From: Bacteroidales bacterium
Lineage (GTDB): Bacteria > Bacteroidota > Bacteroidia > Bacteroidales > UBA10428
NCBI GenBank assembly: GCA_016926375.1
Contig: JAFGOR010000101.1
Coordinates: 1 to 57,181, forward strand
Direction: 5' to 3'
Length of the DNA stretch: 57,181 nucleotides
The notes under the pieces were generated by a model. That model was given only the letters and a program-made list of their open reading frames with translations. It was not told where the DNA came from and did not search any database. Positions 8,779 to 16,527 of the stretch are shown one piece after another (the first letter of the stretch is position 1; every line of letters begins with the position of its first letter). Both the position numbers and the translations under genes were made by a program.

Positions 8779-8806
8779 CGGTTTGAAGAAAGATACAAGA
8801 GCCAAG

Positions 8807-8841
8807 ACCTGCCTGCCGGAGCGGCAGCGCAGGCAGGTCCA
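8807..8841. repeat. Dispersed 35-bp palindromic repeat, copy 1
   Basis: A 35-bp sequence with arms CCTGCCTGC / GCAGGCAGG occurs identically at 21120-21154. It lies between the stop of the DHS-like gene and its terminator. Confidence 0.8.
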
Positions 8842-8873
8842 AGATCTGGGATTCAAGATTCTATTGAGTAGTT

Positions 8874-8908
8874 CGGCTCAGGCATTGCCTGGGCCGTTTT
8901 TGTTTTTT
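8874..8908 (+). terminator. Intrinsic terminator after the DHS-like gene
   Basis: CGGCTCAGGC (8874-8883) pairs with GCCTGGGCCG (8887-8896) with one wobble, and is followed by TTTTTGTTTTTT. Confidence 0.8.
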
Positions 8909-9167
8909 CAGGCTGCGCCTGATAATGAACTGGCACGTAAACCTGCCCGATTTGCTTCTCCTGCATTTTCACGCAGAAAAGTTGCCTTTTTCTGTTTTCC
9001 GCAATGAAATATGCTGTTGATCCGGTTGTGGCATGGAATGCTGACAACCTTTACCGGAGCGGCTTTCAGGAGGAGACTTGCCGGTTGAAATGGTTAATAA
9101 AACGTTGGCAACTTTTTTTTTCTGCTGCGTATAACGTTCAAAAATGAATTAACATTAGCAAAGATTT

Positions 9168-9189
9168 TTAAGACAATTGTTGGTCTTAA
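9168..9189. promoter_or_regulatory. Inverted repeat upstream of the aminomutase gene (possible operator)
   Basis: TTAAGAC (9168-9174) and GTCTTAA (9183-9189) are perfect inverted repeats with an 8-bp spacer, 57 bp before the ATG. The size and spacing fit a dimeric repressor site. No regulator gene is adjacent, so this is only suggestive. Confidence 0.3.
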
Positions 9190-9245
9190 CATAATAATAG
9201 GTATATAAGTTAAACTTTTAACACTACAGTCACTTTAACAAAAAA

Positions 9246-10511
9246 ATGAACGAAAAACTTATCGAGGAATGCATCTCTGCAGAAGGTGATGTCCCGCTTG
9301 TGGTCCCGGACAACCTTGTAATGTCCGGTTATCTGAAAAACAGTCTTCCCAAAAACAAGCATCCCGAATTCTCAACAATCAGCCCGAACACGAGAAAGTT
9401 TATCAACAGACATTTCCCCGGTGTCAGCGATGAGCAATGGAATTCATGGAGATGGCAGATAAAAAACAGTTATATATCTTTCAGCCAGTTAAACAAGATT
9501 ATTGATTTCCGCAGGGTTATCGATGATCAGTCGATTCTTGATAACGACAAGCTCCCTTTACGAATTACACCCTATTATGCCAGCCTGATTGAAGGCGCAG
9601 GTGCCAACCATCCGATTGTCAAAGGAGTTGTTCCCAGCATCAAAGAGTTGTACCAAACTCCTGGTGAAGCTTCAGATCCCCTTCATGAGGAAAATTGTTC
9701 GCCTGTTCCGAACATTGTACACCGCTACCCCGACAGGGTGCTGTTCCTGGCCACCGGTTTTTGTTCAACTTATTGCAGGTACTGCACCCGTTCACACATG
9801 GTTGCAAAGGACAAAATGCATTATGGGAAGGCTGCATGGCAACCCGGCCTTGAGTATATCAGAAACAACAAAGCTGTCAGGGATGTGTTGATATCCGGAG
9901 GAGACCCGCTTACCATGCCTGAAGCACACCTGGAATACCTGCTGGAAAGCTTGCGTGCAATCCCTCATGTTGAAATCATCCGGATTGGCACCAAGGTGCC
10001 TGTGGTATTACCGCAACGAATAACCAGCAGTTTTGTCAACATGTTACGCAGATATCATCCTTTGTTCATGAGCATTCATTTCATGCATCCATTGGAACTT
10101 ACTCCCGAGGTTCATGAAGCCTGCACCAGGCTGGCCAATGCCGGAATACCTCTGGGAAGCCAGACGGTGTTGCTCAAAGGTATCAATGATTCTGTTCCGG
10201 TTATGACCAAACTGATGCAGGGTTTACTGCGCAACCGCGTGCGGCCGTATTATATTTACCAGTGCGATCCCATTCTTGGATCGGGACATTTTCGAACCAC
10301 TGTTAAGGCCGGTTTGGACATAATTCGCGGTATGCGCGGATATACCAGTGGTTATGCCATACCTCATTTTGTAATTGATGCCCCCGGTGGAGGAGGCAAG
10401 ATTCCGCTTCTACCCGAATATGCCCTGGGGCATGAAGGAGATAATCTGGTTCTTCAGAATTATGAAGGGAAGCGCTTTTACTATCCCGATGTGGTTGATA
10501 CTGCGGACTGA
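9246..10511 (+). CDS. kamA: Lysine 2,3-aminomutase-like radical SAM enzyme
   Basis: A 421-residue KamA-family radical SAM/PLP enzyme. The [4Fe-4S] cluster motif C173-x3-C177-x2-C180 is intact and the PLP lysine is in DAPGGGGK (Lys385). The two aspartates that hold the lysine side-chain amino group in characterised lysine 2,3-aminomutase appear to be kept (Asp341 in YQCD, Asp378 in VIDAP), whereas glutamate 2,3-aminomutases replace them. It would thus convert L-lysine to L-beta-lysine. Odd points: the N-terminus is about 50 residues longer than in clostridial enzymes and the Cys-rich C-terminal zinc segment is missing. A terminator follows directly, yet the next gene starts 107 bp on in the same direction, and two ATP-grasp ligases plus a GNAT follow. 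The family is certain; lysine specificity is likely. Confidence 0.88.
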   Translation: MNEKLIEECISAEGDVPLVVPDNLVMSGYLKNSLPKNKHPEFSTISPNTRKFINRHFPGVSDEQWNSWRWQIKNSYISFSQLNKIIDFRRVIDDQSILDNDKLPLRITPYYASLIEGAGANHPIVKGVVPSIKELYQTPGEASDPLHEENCSPVPNIVHRYPDRVLFLATGFCSTYCRYCTRSHMVAKDKMHYGKAAWQPGLEYIRNNKAVRDVLISGGDPLTMPEAHLEYLLESLRAIPHVEIIRIGTKVPVVLPQRITSSFVNMLRRYHPLFMSIHFMHPLELTPEVHEACTRLANAGIPLGSQTVLLKGINDSVPVMTKLMQGLLRNRVRPYYIYQCDPILGSGHFRTTVKAGLDIIRGMRGYTSGYAIPHFVIDAPGGGGKIPLLPEYALGHEGDNLVLQNYEGKRFYYPDVVDTAD

Positions 10512-10532
10512 AGAAGCTTTCAAATAATAAGC

Positions 10533-10560
10533 AGCGATCCCCCAGGGGATCGCTTTTAAT
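10533..10560 (+). terminator. Intrinsic terminator after the aminomutase gene
   Basis: AGCGATCCCC (10533-10542) and GGGGATCGCT (10545-10554) form a perfect 10-bp stem with a 2-nt loop gap, followed by TTT AATTT. The T tract is short, so readthrough into the ligase genes is possible. Confidence 0.75.
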
Positions 10561-10618
10561 TTATGTTTCCTTCACATTTGCTTTCAACGTGAATCAGAAT
10601 TTTAATTAGTGATTAATA

Positions 10619-11605
10619 ATGGAAATAGGACTGACCTACGACCTGCGGACCGATTACCTGAATGAAGGCTTTACACCCGAAGAAACAGCAGAGTTTGATA
10701 AGGAAGAAACCATTGAAGGAATTGAAAATGCCTTGCAGAGCCTGGGATATCAAACAGCACGCATTGGTCATGCCCGTAAACTGATGAGCGAATTGCTGAC
10801 CGGAAAACGCTGGGATATGGTTTTCAACATATGTGAAGGAATGTACGGAGACAGCCGTGAGTCTCTCATTCCTGCCCTGCTTGACGCCTACCGCATACCT
10901 TATGTTTTTTCGGGTGCGGTAACCCTGGGTATTTCACTGAACAAAGCTTTTGCTAAAAGAATTGTCAGGGACGCGGGTATCAATACGCCCCCTTTCATGG
11001 TGGTTAACCATACTGATGATGTAAAACATTGTCAGCTTGCTTTTCCTTTGTTTGCCAAGCCTGTTTCGGAAGGAACCGGAAAAGGAGTTGAAGATCGCTC
11101 TGTGATTCACGATGCCCGACAACTGGCCGATATGTGCGATTGTCTTCTGGAAAAATTCAACCAGCCTGTGCTGGTTGAGGAATACCTGCCGGGACGTGAG
11201 TTTACTGCAGGAATTGTGGGAAACGGGACGGATGCCCGTGTTATCGGAGCTATGGAAGTTATTTATGGCAAGGGCGTCAGTGACATTTATTCGTATTTCA
11301 ACAAGGAAAATTACGAAGGGCGTATTCATTACACACCTGTAACCGGTGAATGGCTCAGACATTGCGAGGATATTGCACTTAAGTCGTGGAATGCCCTGAA
11401 TGCAAACGATGGCGGAAGGGTGGATCTCCGGGTTGACAAATTTGGTGAAATAAGCTTTATTGAAATCAACCCGCTGGCCGGATTGAACCCGGTTCATTCC
11501 GATTTGCCCATACTTTGCCGGATGAATGGTATTGAATATGTTCAGTTAATAGGCATGATCATGGATGCAGCTCTTAAAAGAATCAACATGCCGAATGGAA
11601 AATAA
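10619..11605 (+). CDS. ATP-grasp ligase, D-alanine-D-alanine ligase-like (first of two)
   Basis: A 328-residue ATP-grasp enzyme resembling Ddl. Visible motifs are the N-terminal NICEGMYGDSRES (in place of the Ddl HGxxGEDG loop), IPYVFSGAVTLGISLNK, the ATP-binding lysine in FAKPVSEGTGKGV, VLVEEYLPGREF, and the metal-binding end FIEINPLAGLNPVHSDLP. The N-terminal catalytic Glu/Ser pattern of true Ddl is not seen, so it is probably not the cell-wall enzyme. ATP-grasp ligases join an acyl-phosphate to an amine. It overlaps the next, related gene by 11 bp, so the two are translationally linked and may act on one pathway or as a pair. The substrate is unknown; given the aminomutase upstream, a beta-lysine conjugate is the leading guess. 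Confidence 0.85.
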   Translation: MEIGLTYDLRTDYLNEGFTPEETAEFDKEETIEGIENALQSLGYQTARIGHARKLMSELLTGKRWDMVFNICEGMYGDSRESLIPALLDAYRIPYVFSGAVTLGISLNKAFAKRIVRDAGINTPPFMVVNHTDDVKHCQLAFPLFAKPVSEGTGKGVEDRSVIHDARQLADMCDCLLEKFNQPVLVEEYLPGREFTAGIVGNGTDARVIGAMEVIYGKGVSDIYSYFNKENYEGRIHYTPVTGEWLRHCEDIALKSWNALNANDGGRVDLRVDKFGEISFIEINPLAGLNPVHSDLPILCRMNGIEYVQLIGMIMDAALKRINMPNGK

Positions 11606-12566
11606 AAAGGTCATTATTCTTCATAATGCTGTTGCCGGGAACAGCAACCCCGATGAGGCTGATGTGCTGCATCAGGTGGAGCTGGTTTCAAAAGCACTGA
11701 CCGTTTTAGGATATCACCCCATTGCATTCCCGTTACAGGATGACCTTATTCAGGATATGAAGTCCATTGAGAAAAGTGAGCCCCTGTTTGTATTCAACCT
11801 GGTAGAAGCTGTATTCAATAAAGGAGAATTGCTGTATATGGGTCCGGCTTTGCTGAATGCCCTGAAAATTCCCTATACCGGAGTTCCGGTTGAAGGTTTG
11901 TTTTTGACCACCAATAAGGTGCTTACCAAAAAAATCCTGGAGTACAACCACATTCCCACCCCAGGTTATTTCACCACCAATGAAGTTCACAGGTTGAAGT
12001 CAGGCACCCGGTACCTGCTCAAACCGGTAAGCGAAGACGGTTCAGTGGGTCTGGATGAAGATGCGGTTTTTACAGTTGAACAAACAGCCATTACCTGCAA
12101 CATCAGCCGGCAACCAGCTTCTCATTATTTTATTGAAGAGTACATCGAAGGACGTGAGTTTAATATCAGCATTCTGGGAGGAAAGGGCAAGAGAGACGCA
12201 CTGCCTGCTGCCGAAATGATTTTTAATGATTACCCGGCAGGTAAGCCACGCATACTGGGCTATAAAGCCAAATGGGATGAATCGTCGGCAGAGTTTAAAA
12301 ACACCACCCGCGCATTCAATACGCTATCGCAGGAATCGCCTTTATACCGTGAACTTGTGCAATTAACAGAGGCATGCTGGGATTGTTTTAACCTGAAAGG
12401 TTTTGCACGGGTTGATTTCCGGATTGACCAAAATGAGCAGCCATATGTTATTGAAATCAACGGAAATCCATGTATTTCACCCGACAGTGGTTTTATAGCG
12501 GCAGCTAACCAGGCGGGACTTTCCAGTGCTGATGTAATTGCAAGAATAATTGAAGAATTGACATAA
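11595..12566 (+). CDS. ATP-grasp ligase, D-alanine-D-alanine ligase-like (second of two)
   Basis: A 323-residue ATP-grasp paralogue of the preceding gene. It shows KIPYTGVPVEGLFLTTNK, the ATP lysine in YLLKPVSEDGSVGL, FIEEYIEGREFN, and the metal-binding end FARVDFRIDQN...VIEINGNPCIS. The end lacks the PGM/PGL turn of Ddl and has GNP instead, as in other Ddl-like ligases of unknown role. The start is the ATG inside the 3' end of the upstream gene (ATGGAAAATAA overlap), indicating coupled translation. Divergence from its neighbour is large, so this is an old duplication and the two likely use different substrates. A GNAT gene starts 27 bp downstream. Confidence 0.85.
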   Translation: MENKKVIILHNAVAGNSNPDEADVLHQVELVSKALTVLGYHPIAFPLQDDLIQDMKSIEKSEPLFVFNLVEAVFNKGELLYMGPALLNALKIPYTGVPVEGLFLTTNKVLTKKILEYNHIPTPGYFTTNEVHRLKSGTRYLLKPVSEDGSVGLDEDAVFTVEQTAITCNISRQPASHYFIEEYIEGREFNISILGGKGKRDALPAAEMIFNDYPAGKPRILGYKAKWDESSAEFKNTTRAFNTLSQESPLYRELVQLTEACWDCFNLKGFARVDFRIDQNEQPYVIEINGNPCISPDSGFIAAANQAGLSSADVIARIIEELT

Positions 12567-12593
12567 CGCCATATTGATAAATAGTTGAACAGT

Positions 12594-13076
12594 ATGATAA
12601 CATTTCGGGAGCAACTGGTACCTGAAGACATCCGGAAAATAGGCGAGGTGTTGGAATCAAGCGGCTTCTTTCATTCCTATGAGGTTGATGTGGCCAGTGA
12701 ACTGGCTTCTATAAACCTCGAAAAGGGAGCAGCAACTTCCGGATACCATTTTATAATTGCCCACGAAGCGGATACCCTGCTGGGCTATTGCTGTTATGGC
12801 CCCAATCCGTGTACCGAATCAAGTTACGACCTTTACTGGATTGCGGTTCACAAAAGTCATATGAAAAAGGGCCTGGGCCGGAAACTGATGTACCTTGCCG
12901 AACAGGGTGTTCTGAAATTGGGCGGAACCATAGTCTGGGTAGAAACTTCAGGACGCGCTATATATGAATCAACCCGGAAGTTCTATCTTACGCTGAATTA
13001 TGAAAGGGTAGCCACACTCCCCGATTTTTATGCCCCGGGAGACGACAAGATTGTGTTTATGAAAAGAGTAGGGTGA
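12594..13076 (+). CDS. GNAT-family N-acetyltransferase in the aminomutase cluster
   Basis: A 160-residue GNAT enzyme. The acetyl-CoA motif A is visible as WIAVHKSHMKKGLGRKLM (Q/RxxGxG/A type, residues about 83-100), and a C-terminal YESTRKFYLTLNYERVA is typical. It begins 27 bp after the second ligase gene; an in-frame TTG nine bases earlier is an alternative start. It could acetylate the product of the ligases or beta-lysine itself. It is much shorter than the known beta-lysine acetyltransferase AblB (about 270 residues), so it is not simply the N-acetyl-beta-lysine osmolyte pathway. Family is clear; substrate unknown. Confidence 0.83.
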   Translation: MITFREQLVPEDIRKIGEVLESSGFFHSYEVDVASELASINLEKGAATSGYHFIIAHEADTLLGYCCYGPNPCTESSYDLYWIAVHKSHMKKGLGRKLMYLAEQGVLKLGGTIVWVETSGRAIYESTRKFYLTLNYERVATLPDFYAPGDDKIVFMKRVG

Positions 13077-13097
13077 ACGGGTTGATGCTTTTGTGTA

Positions 13098-13598
13098 TCA
13101 AAGTTGTTTCTCGTAGCAAACAAACGGAATTTTCTGGTAGGCGGCCTGAAACGAGGCAACTTCTTTAAACGATTGTTTTTCGTATAACTGCCGGGCATGA
13201 TCGCTGGGTTTGAACACATCCAGCCGGATACAATCGAATCCCTTTTCTTTTGCCAGTTTTTGGGAAAATTCAATCATCAGTTTGGCAATCCCCATACCCT
13301 GCCACCTGGGATGCACAGCCATGTGCTGAAGATAAAGCGGCTTGCGGTTTTCGGATGGAAGATTCAACTGCTTATAATCTTCAGGCTCATTTGTATTTAG
13401 CGTAACCATTCCCTTGCATACGCCCTTTTCTTTAACCAGGAAAATGGAGCCGGAATCAAGATCCTTTTGTATGGTGTCGGCCCCGGGATAAGCACTGTTC
13501 CAGTGTTTCATCCCTTTTGCATTCATGTCGAATATACAAATCCTTAACAGGTATAAAATTTCAATAAGATCAGTCGGCCTGGCCTGAATAATTTCCAT
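13098..13598 (-). CDS. GNAT-family N-acetyltransferase
   Basis: A 166-residue GNAT enzyme with the acetyl-CoA motif LQHMAVHPRWQGMGIAKLM (residues about 90-108) and a C-terminal HARQLYEKQSFKEV helix-strand pair. It faces the GNAT gene of the aminomutase cluster tail to tail (21 bp between stops) and is not otherwise similar to it, so it is probably an independent gene. A TATATTTG -7 box lies 41 bp upstream of its ATG. The substrate is unknown. Confidence 0.82.
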   Translation of the reverse strand: MEIIQARPTDLIEILYLLRICIFDMNAKGMKHWNSAYPGADTIQKDLDSGSIFLVKEKGVCKGMVTLNTNEPEDYKQLNLPSENRKPLYLQHMAVHPRWQGMGIAKLMIEFSQKLAKEKGFDCIRLDVFKPSDHARQLYEKQSFKEVASFQAAYQKIPFVCYEKQL

Positions 13599-13638
13599 CT
13601 GGATCTAATTTCTCATTTCTGTAAATAAACCGTGAGGA

Positions 13639-13646
13639 CAAATATA
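13639..13646 (-). promoter_or_regulatory. -7 box of the GNAT gene
   Basis: TATATTTG on the minus strand matches TAnnTTTG exactly; a leader of about 30 nt is implied. Confidence 0.5.
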
Positions 13647-13796
13647 AATAATAATAAAAGACGATCATTACTGTTATAATGATGCTTTTGAATAAACTAC
13701 TATTTTTACATAAAAATAATCAGTTTTTTTAAATTTAGAATATCTTTTCATATTCATTTGTTGTTCCAGTAACAGGCATTTATACCAGTTTTCATC

Positions 13797-15257
13797 ATGT
13801 CATGCATCCGCTTTTTGTTGTTCAGATCTGTTTTCGCCATATGCTGTATTCCTTTACTGGTAATACTTGCGTTGTCATGCAATCACGATTTGCTCAACCC
13901 CGATCCGGATGCGCTTCCTGGTTTTTCTACTGACACTGTTTCTTTCGATACGGTTTTCACTACAATAGGTTCCGCTACCCTGTATTTTAAAGTTTACAAC
14001 AAAGACAACAGGCCCTTGCTGATCCGGTCGATTGAATTGGGTGGCGGGAACAGTTCTTTTTTCCGATTGAACATTGATGGTGAACCGGCATTAAGGGTTA
14101 CCGATGTAGAGATAGCGCCCAAAGACAGTATGTTCATTTTTGTTGCAATTACCATTGATCCGCTGAATTCCAACAATCCCGTAATCATCAGCGATTCGGT
14201 AGTTTTCAATACCAATGGCACCTTGCAGCATGTGAAGCTGCTGGCATATGGCCAGGACGTTCATCTGTACAAGAATACATTTATTGGAACAGAAACCTGG
14301 ATCAACGACAAGCCTTACCTGGTTTACGGTAACCTTGAAGTGGATTCGGGCCATGTGCTTACCATTGAACCGGGAGCGCAAATTTACTTTCACCGCAATT
14401 CAAGCATGGTGGTATGGGGAACTCTGGTTGTAAACGGTACCAGTGAAAACTGCGTTGTTTTTCAGAACGACCGTCTTGAAGCGTTTTACGACATCATCCC
14501 GGGTCAGTGGGGCACCATTTTCTTCGCTCCCTATAGCCGGGGTAACAGAATCAACCACGCCATCATCAGAAATTCAATAGCCGGGTTGCAACTTGGATTC
14601 CCCGCAGATCCACGGATTCCTGAATTGGAAATTTCCAACAGCATCATACAGAACATGTCCTTTGCCGGTATTTATGCCTTTGGAGCAGAACTTCTTTGCT
14701 ACAACACCGTTATTGCAAACTGCGCCGGCCCTGCTGCTGCATTGCTGCAAGGAGGGAACTATGAATTCTACCATTGTACCATTTCCAATAACGGTGTGCT
14801 GGGAACATCGCGTTCCAGCCCTTCCCTGGTGATGACAAATTACTTCGACAATATTGAGGAGGGCGCTTATGTAAGATATACCCGCGATTTGACAGCCGGA
14901 TTTGTGAACAGCATTATTTACGGAAGTAATTTGCATGAACTTCAACTGCTGAACTCCCAGGCAAGCCAGTTCATTTACCGTTTTGATCATTGCCTTTTGA
15001 AGGCTTCGGCAGATTCAATTGATTTAACCAATACTGCCGTTTTCAGTGAAATTATACTCAACAGGGACCCAAACTTTGCCAACGATTCCGACAGGTACCA
15101 TCTCAATTACAGCCTTGATACGCTCTCACCGGCTAAAGACTCAGGTGACGCACAATTAATAGAAATTTTCCCGTATCTCGAATACGATATTATGGAGCAA
15201 TCCCGCAAATACGATGGTAAACCTGACCTGGGCGCATTTGAAAGAAAGGAAGACTGA
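13797..15257 (+). CDS. Secreted right-handed beta-helix lipoprotein
   Basis: A 486-residue exported lipoprotein: signal segment up to the lipobox LALSC, with the cysteine at residue 28. An N-terminal beta-sandwich-like part follows (residues about 45-160, containing two Cys-free strands resembling an Ig-like domain). The rest is a parallel beta-helix with repeating short strands (VLTIEPGAQIYFH, VWGTLVVNGT, EFYHCTISNNG), ending in PDLGAFE, which is typical of 'choice-of-anchor Q' surface proteins. It probably acts at the cell surface or in the outer membrane, possibly binding a polymer; no catalytic residues were recognised. The EEP-family gene follows after 16 bp and may be co-transcribed. 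Confidence 0.72.
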   Translation: MSCIRFLLFRSVFAICCIPLLVILALSCNHDLLNPDPDALPGFSTDTVSFDTVFTTIGSATLYFKVYNKDNRPLLIRSIELGGGNSSFFRLNIDGEPALRVTDVEIAPKDSMFIFVAITIDPLNSNNPVIISDSVVFNTNGTLQHVKLLAYGQDVHLYKNTFIGTETWINDKPYLVYGNLEVDSGHVLTIEPGAQIYFHRNSSMVVWGTLVVNGTSENCVVFQNDRLEAFYDIIPGQWGTIFFAPYSRGNRINHAIIRNSIAGLQLGFPADPRIPELEISNSIIQNMSFAGIYAFGAELLCYNTVIANCAGPAAALLQGGNYEFYHCTISNNGVLGTSRSSPSLVMTNYFDNIEEGAYVRYTRDLTAGFVNSIIYGSNLHELQLLNSQASQFIYRFDHCLLKASADSIDLTNTAVFSEIILNRDPNFANDSDRYHLNYSLDTLSPAKDSGDAQLIEIFPYLEYDIMEQSRKYDGKPDLGAFERKED

Positions 15258-15273
15258 ATAAACCGGGCTAATC

Positions 15274-16335
15274 ATGGGTTATCCTTTTACAGTTGCTTTA
15301 TTGATCCTGGTTTTCAATTCGGGAATGTGGTTTGATACCTTCCCGGAGCCGGGAAAGCAAATTGCGCCACAGCGCCCGTTGCACCACAGGATCATGTTTT
15401 ATAACGTAGAAAACCTGTTTGATACCAGGGATAATCCCAATACAGATGATGACCTGTTCACTCCCGCAGGTGGTATGCACTGGACTTACAAGCGCTACAC
15501 GGCCAAACTGACAAATATCTGCAAGGTGCTTGTTGCTGCAGGCGGGTGGCAACCTCCTGATATCATTGGTTTTTGTGAAGTTGAAAACGATTCTGTATTG
15601 ATAGATCTGTTTGAAAATACGTTGCTTTCCAAATACCGGTACAGGGTAGTGCATTATAACTCGCCCGACCACAGGGGAATTGATGTTGCCCTGGCATACA
15701 ACAGACAGCTGGTTGAATGCCTGTATAGCAGAAATATCAGGGTAAGCAGTGGCGATCTGCTGACAAGAGATATTTTATACATTAAAGCATTATTGGGCGG
15801 GGATACTTGTCATTTCTTCATCAATCACTGGCCTTCGCGATCTTCCGGTCAACTGGATACGGAAAGGTACCGGTTTGCGGCTGCCGGTTTGCTCAGGCAG
15901 GTAACAGACAGTATCCTGTTGCTGAATTCCGCAGCAAAGATTTTAATAATGGGCGACTTCAATGACGAGCCTGGCGATGAAAGCCTTGCTGTGAAGTTAA
16001 ACGCAAAAGTGAACAGGGAGGACCCTTTGCTGGCAGGACTTTACAATCTTACCGGCAATAAAACTGCAGGGGAACAGGTACAGGGGACGTTAAAATACCA
16101 GGGAGTCTGGAATGTTTTTGATCAGATTATCGTGTCATCCGGCATGCTTAACAATACAGGCGGAATTTATGTAAAACCTGATGGCTTTACCATTCTGAAT
16201 GATTCTTTTTTACTGGAACCCGATGTGACTTACACAGGATACAAACCCTTTCGCACATACAGCGGTTTTATATACAGGGGCGGATTCTCCGACCATCTGC
16301 CGGTTTATGTTGATGTGTTTGTAGGGAAGGAGTAG
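15274..16335 (+). CDS. Secreted endonuclease/exonuclease/phosphatase-family protein
   Basis: A 353-residue EEP-superfamily protein with an N-terminal signal segment (MGYPFTVALLILVFNSGMWF). The metal and catalytic motifs are seen in order: FYNVENLFD (Asn), IIGFCEVEN (metal Glu), HRGIDVAL, FINHWPSR (His), IMGDFNDEP (Asp/Asn) and FSDHLPVYV (terminal Asp-His). These fit a Mg-dependent phosphodiesterase or nuclease exported to the periplasm. It follows the beta-helix lipoprotein by 16 bp. The actual substrate (DNA, RNA, phospholipid or inositol phosphate) cannot be decided from sequence. Confidence 0.85.
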   Translation: MGYPFTVALLILVFNSGMWFDTFPEPGKQIAPQRPLHHRIMFYNVENLFDTRDNPNTDDDLFTPAGGMHWTYKRYTAKLTNICKVLVAAGGWQPPDIIGFCEVENDSVLIDLFENTLLSKYRYRVVHYNSPDHRGIDVALAYNRQLVECLYSRNIRVSSGDLLTRDILYIKALLGGDTCHFFINHWPSRSSGQLDTERYRFAAAGLLRQVTDSILLLNSAAKILIMGDFNDEPGDESLAVKLNAKVNREDPLLAGLYNLTGNKTAGEQVQGTLKYQGVWNVFDQIIVSSGMLNNTGGIYVKPDGFTILNDSFLLEPDVTYTGYKPFRTYSGFIYRGGFSDHLPVYVDVFVGKE

Positions 16336-16387
16336 GTTTTTATTCTGTTTCGTATGTTTTTTTCAATTGCGCCGGCCAGGCTGGCTA

Positions 16388-16480
16388 CCATAGCCATCAA
16401 GCTGAGAAACGCTTACGCCCCTGCCTGCCGGCAGGCAGGGGCGTAAGCAATTGATCAAATCCTTAACTTGACAGCTATGG
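16388..16480. repeat. 93-bp hairpin repeat element with a perfect 38-bp palindrome
   Basis: A perfect 38-bp palindrome (16411-16448, centre GCC|GGC) is flanked by imperfect outer inverted ends CCATAGCCATCAAG (16388-16401) and CTTGACAGCTATGG (16467-16480). It sits between two convergent genes. Its right 61 bp recur at 48708-48768 with five differences. Confidence 0.75.
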
Positions 16481-16527
16481 GCAAGCCCGGGGCTACTGAA
16501 GCCTGGGCAATTAGGGATTCAAATCCA

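Larger units (their letters stand above)
8842..9245. other. Intergenic region upstream of the aminomutase gene
   Basis: It holds the DHS-like terminator (8874-8908), a 47-codon open frame at 9004 that I do not support as a gene, and a 7-bp inverted repeat at 9168-9189 close to the aminomutase start. No TAnnTTTG box was found. Confidence 0.5.

Noticed and set aside
9004..9147. A 47-codon open frame (MKYAVDPVVAW...) in the gap before the aminomutase gene.
   Set aside because: No family, no promoter or ribosome binding site, and Trp/Phe-rich ending from a T-run; probably chance.
10619..12566. The two ATP-grasp genes as the cell's cell-wall D-Ala-D-Ala ligases.
   Set aside because: They lack the usual N-terminal catalytic pattern, differ strongly from one another and sit with a radical SAM enzyme rather than mur/fts genes.
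16411..16448. The 38-bp perfect palindrome as a bidirectional terminator for the convergent genes.
   Set aside because: No T-run follows on either strand, and copies occur between genes in other arrangements; a repeat element is the better explanation.
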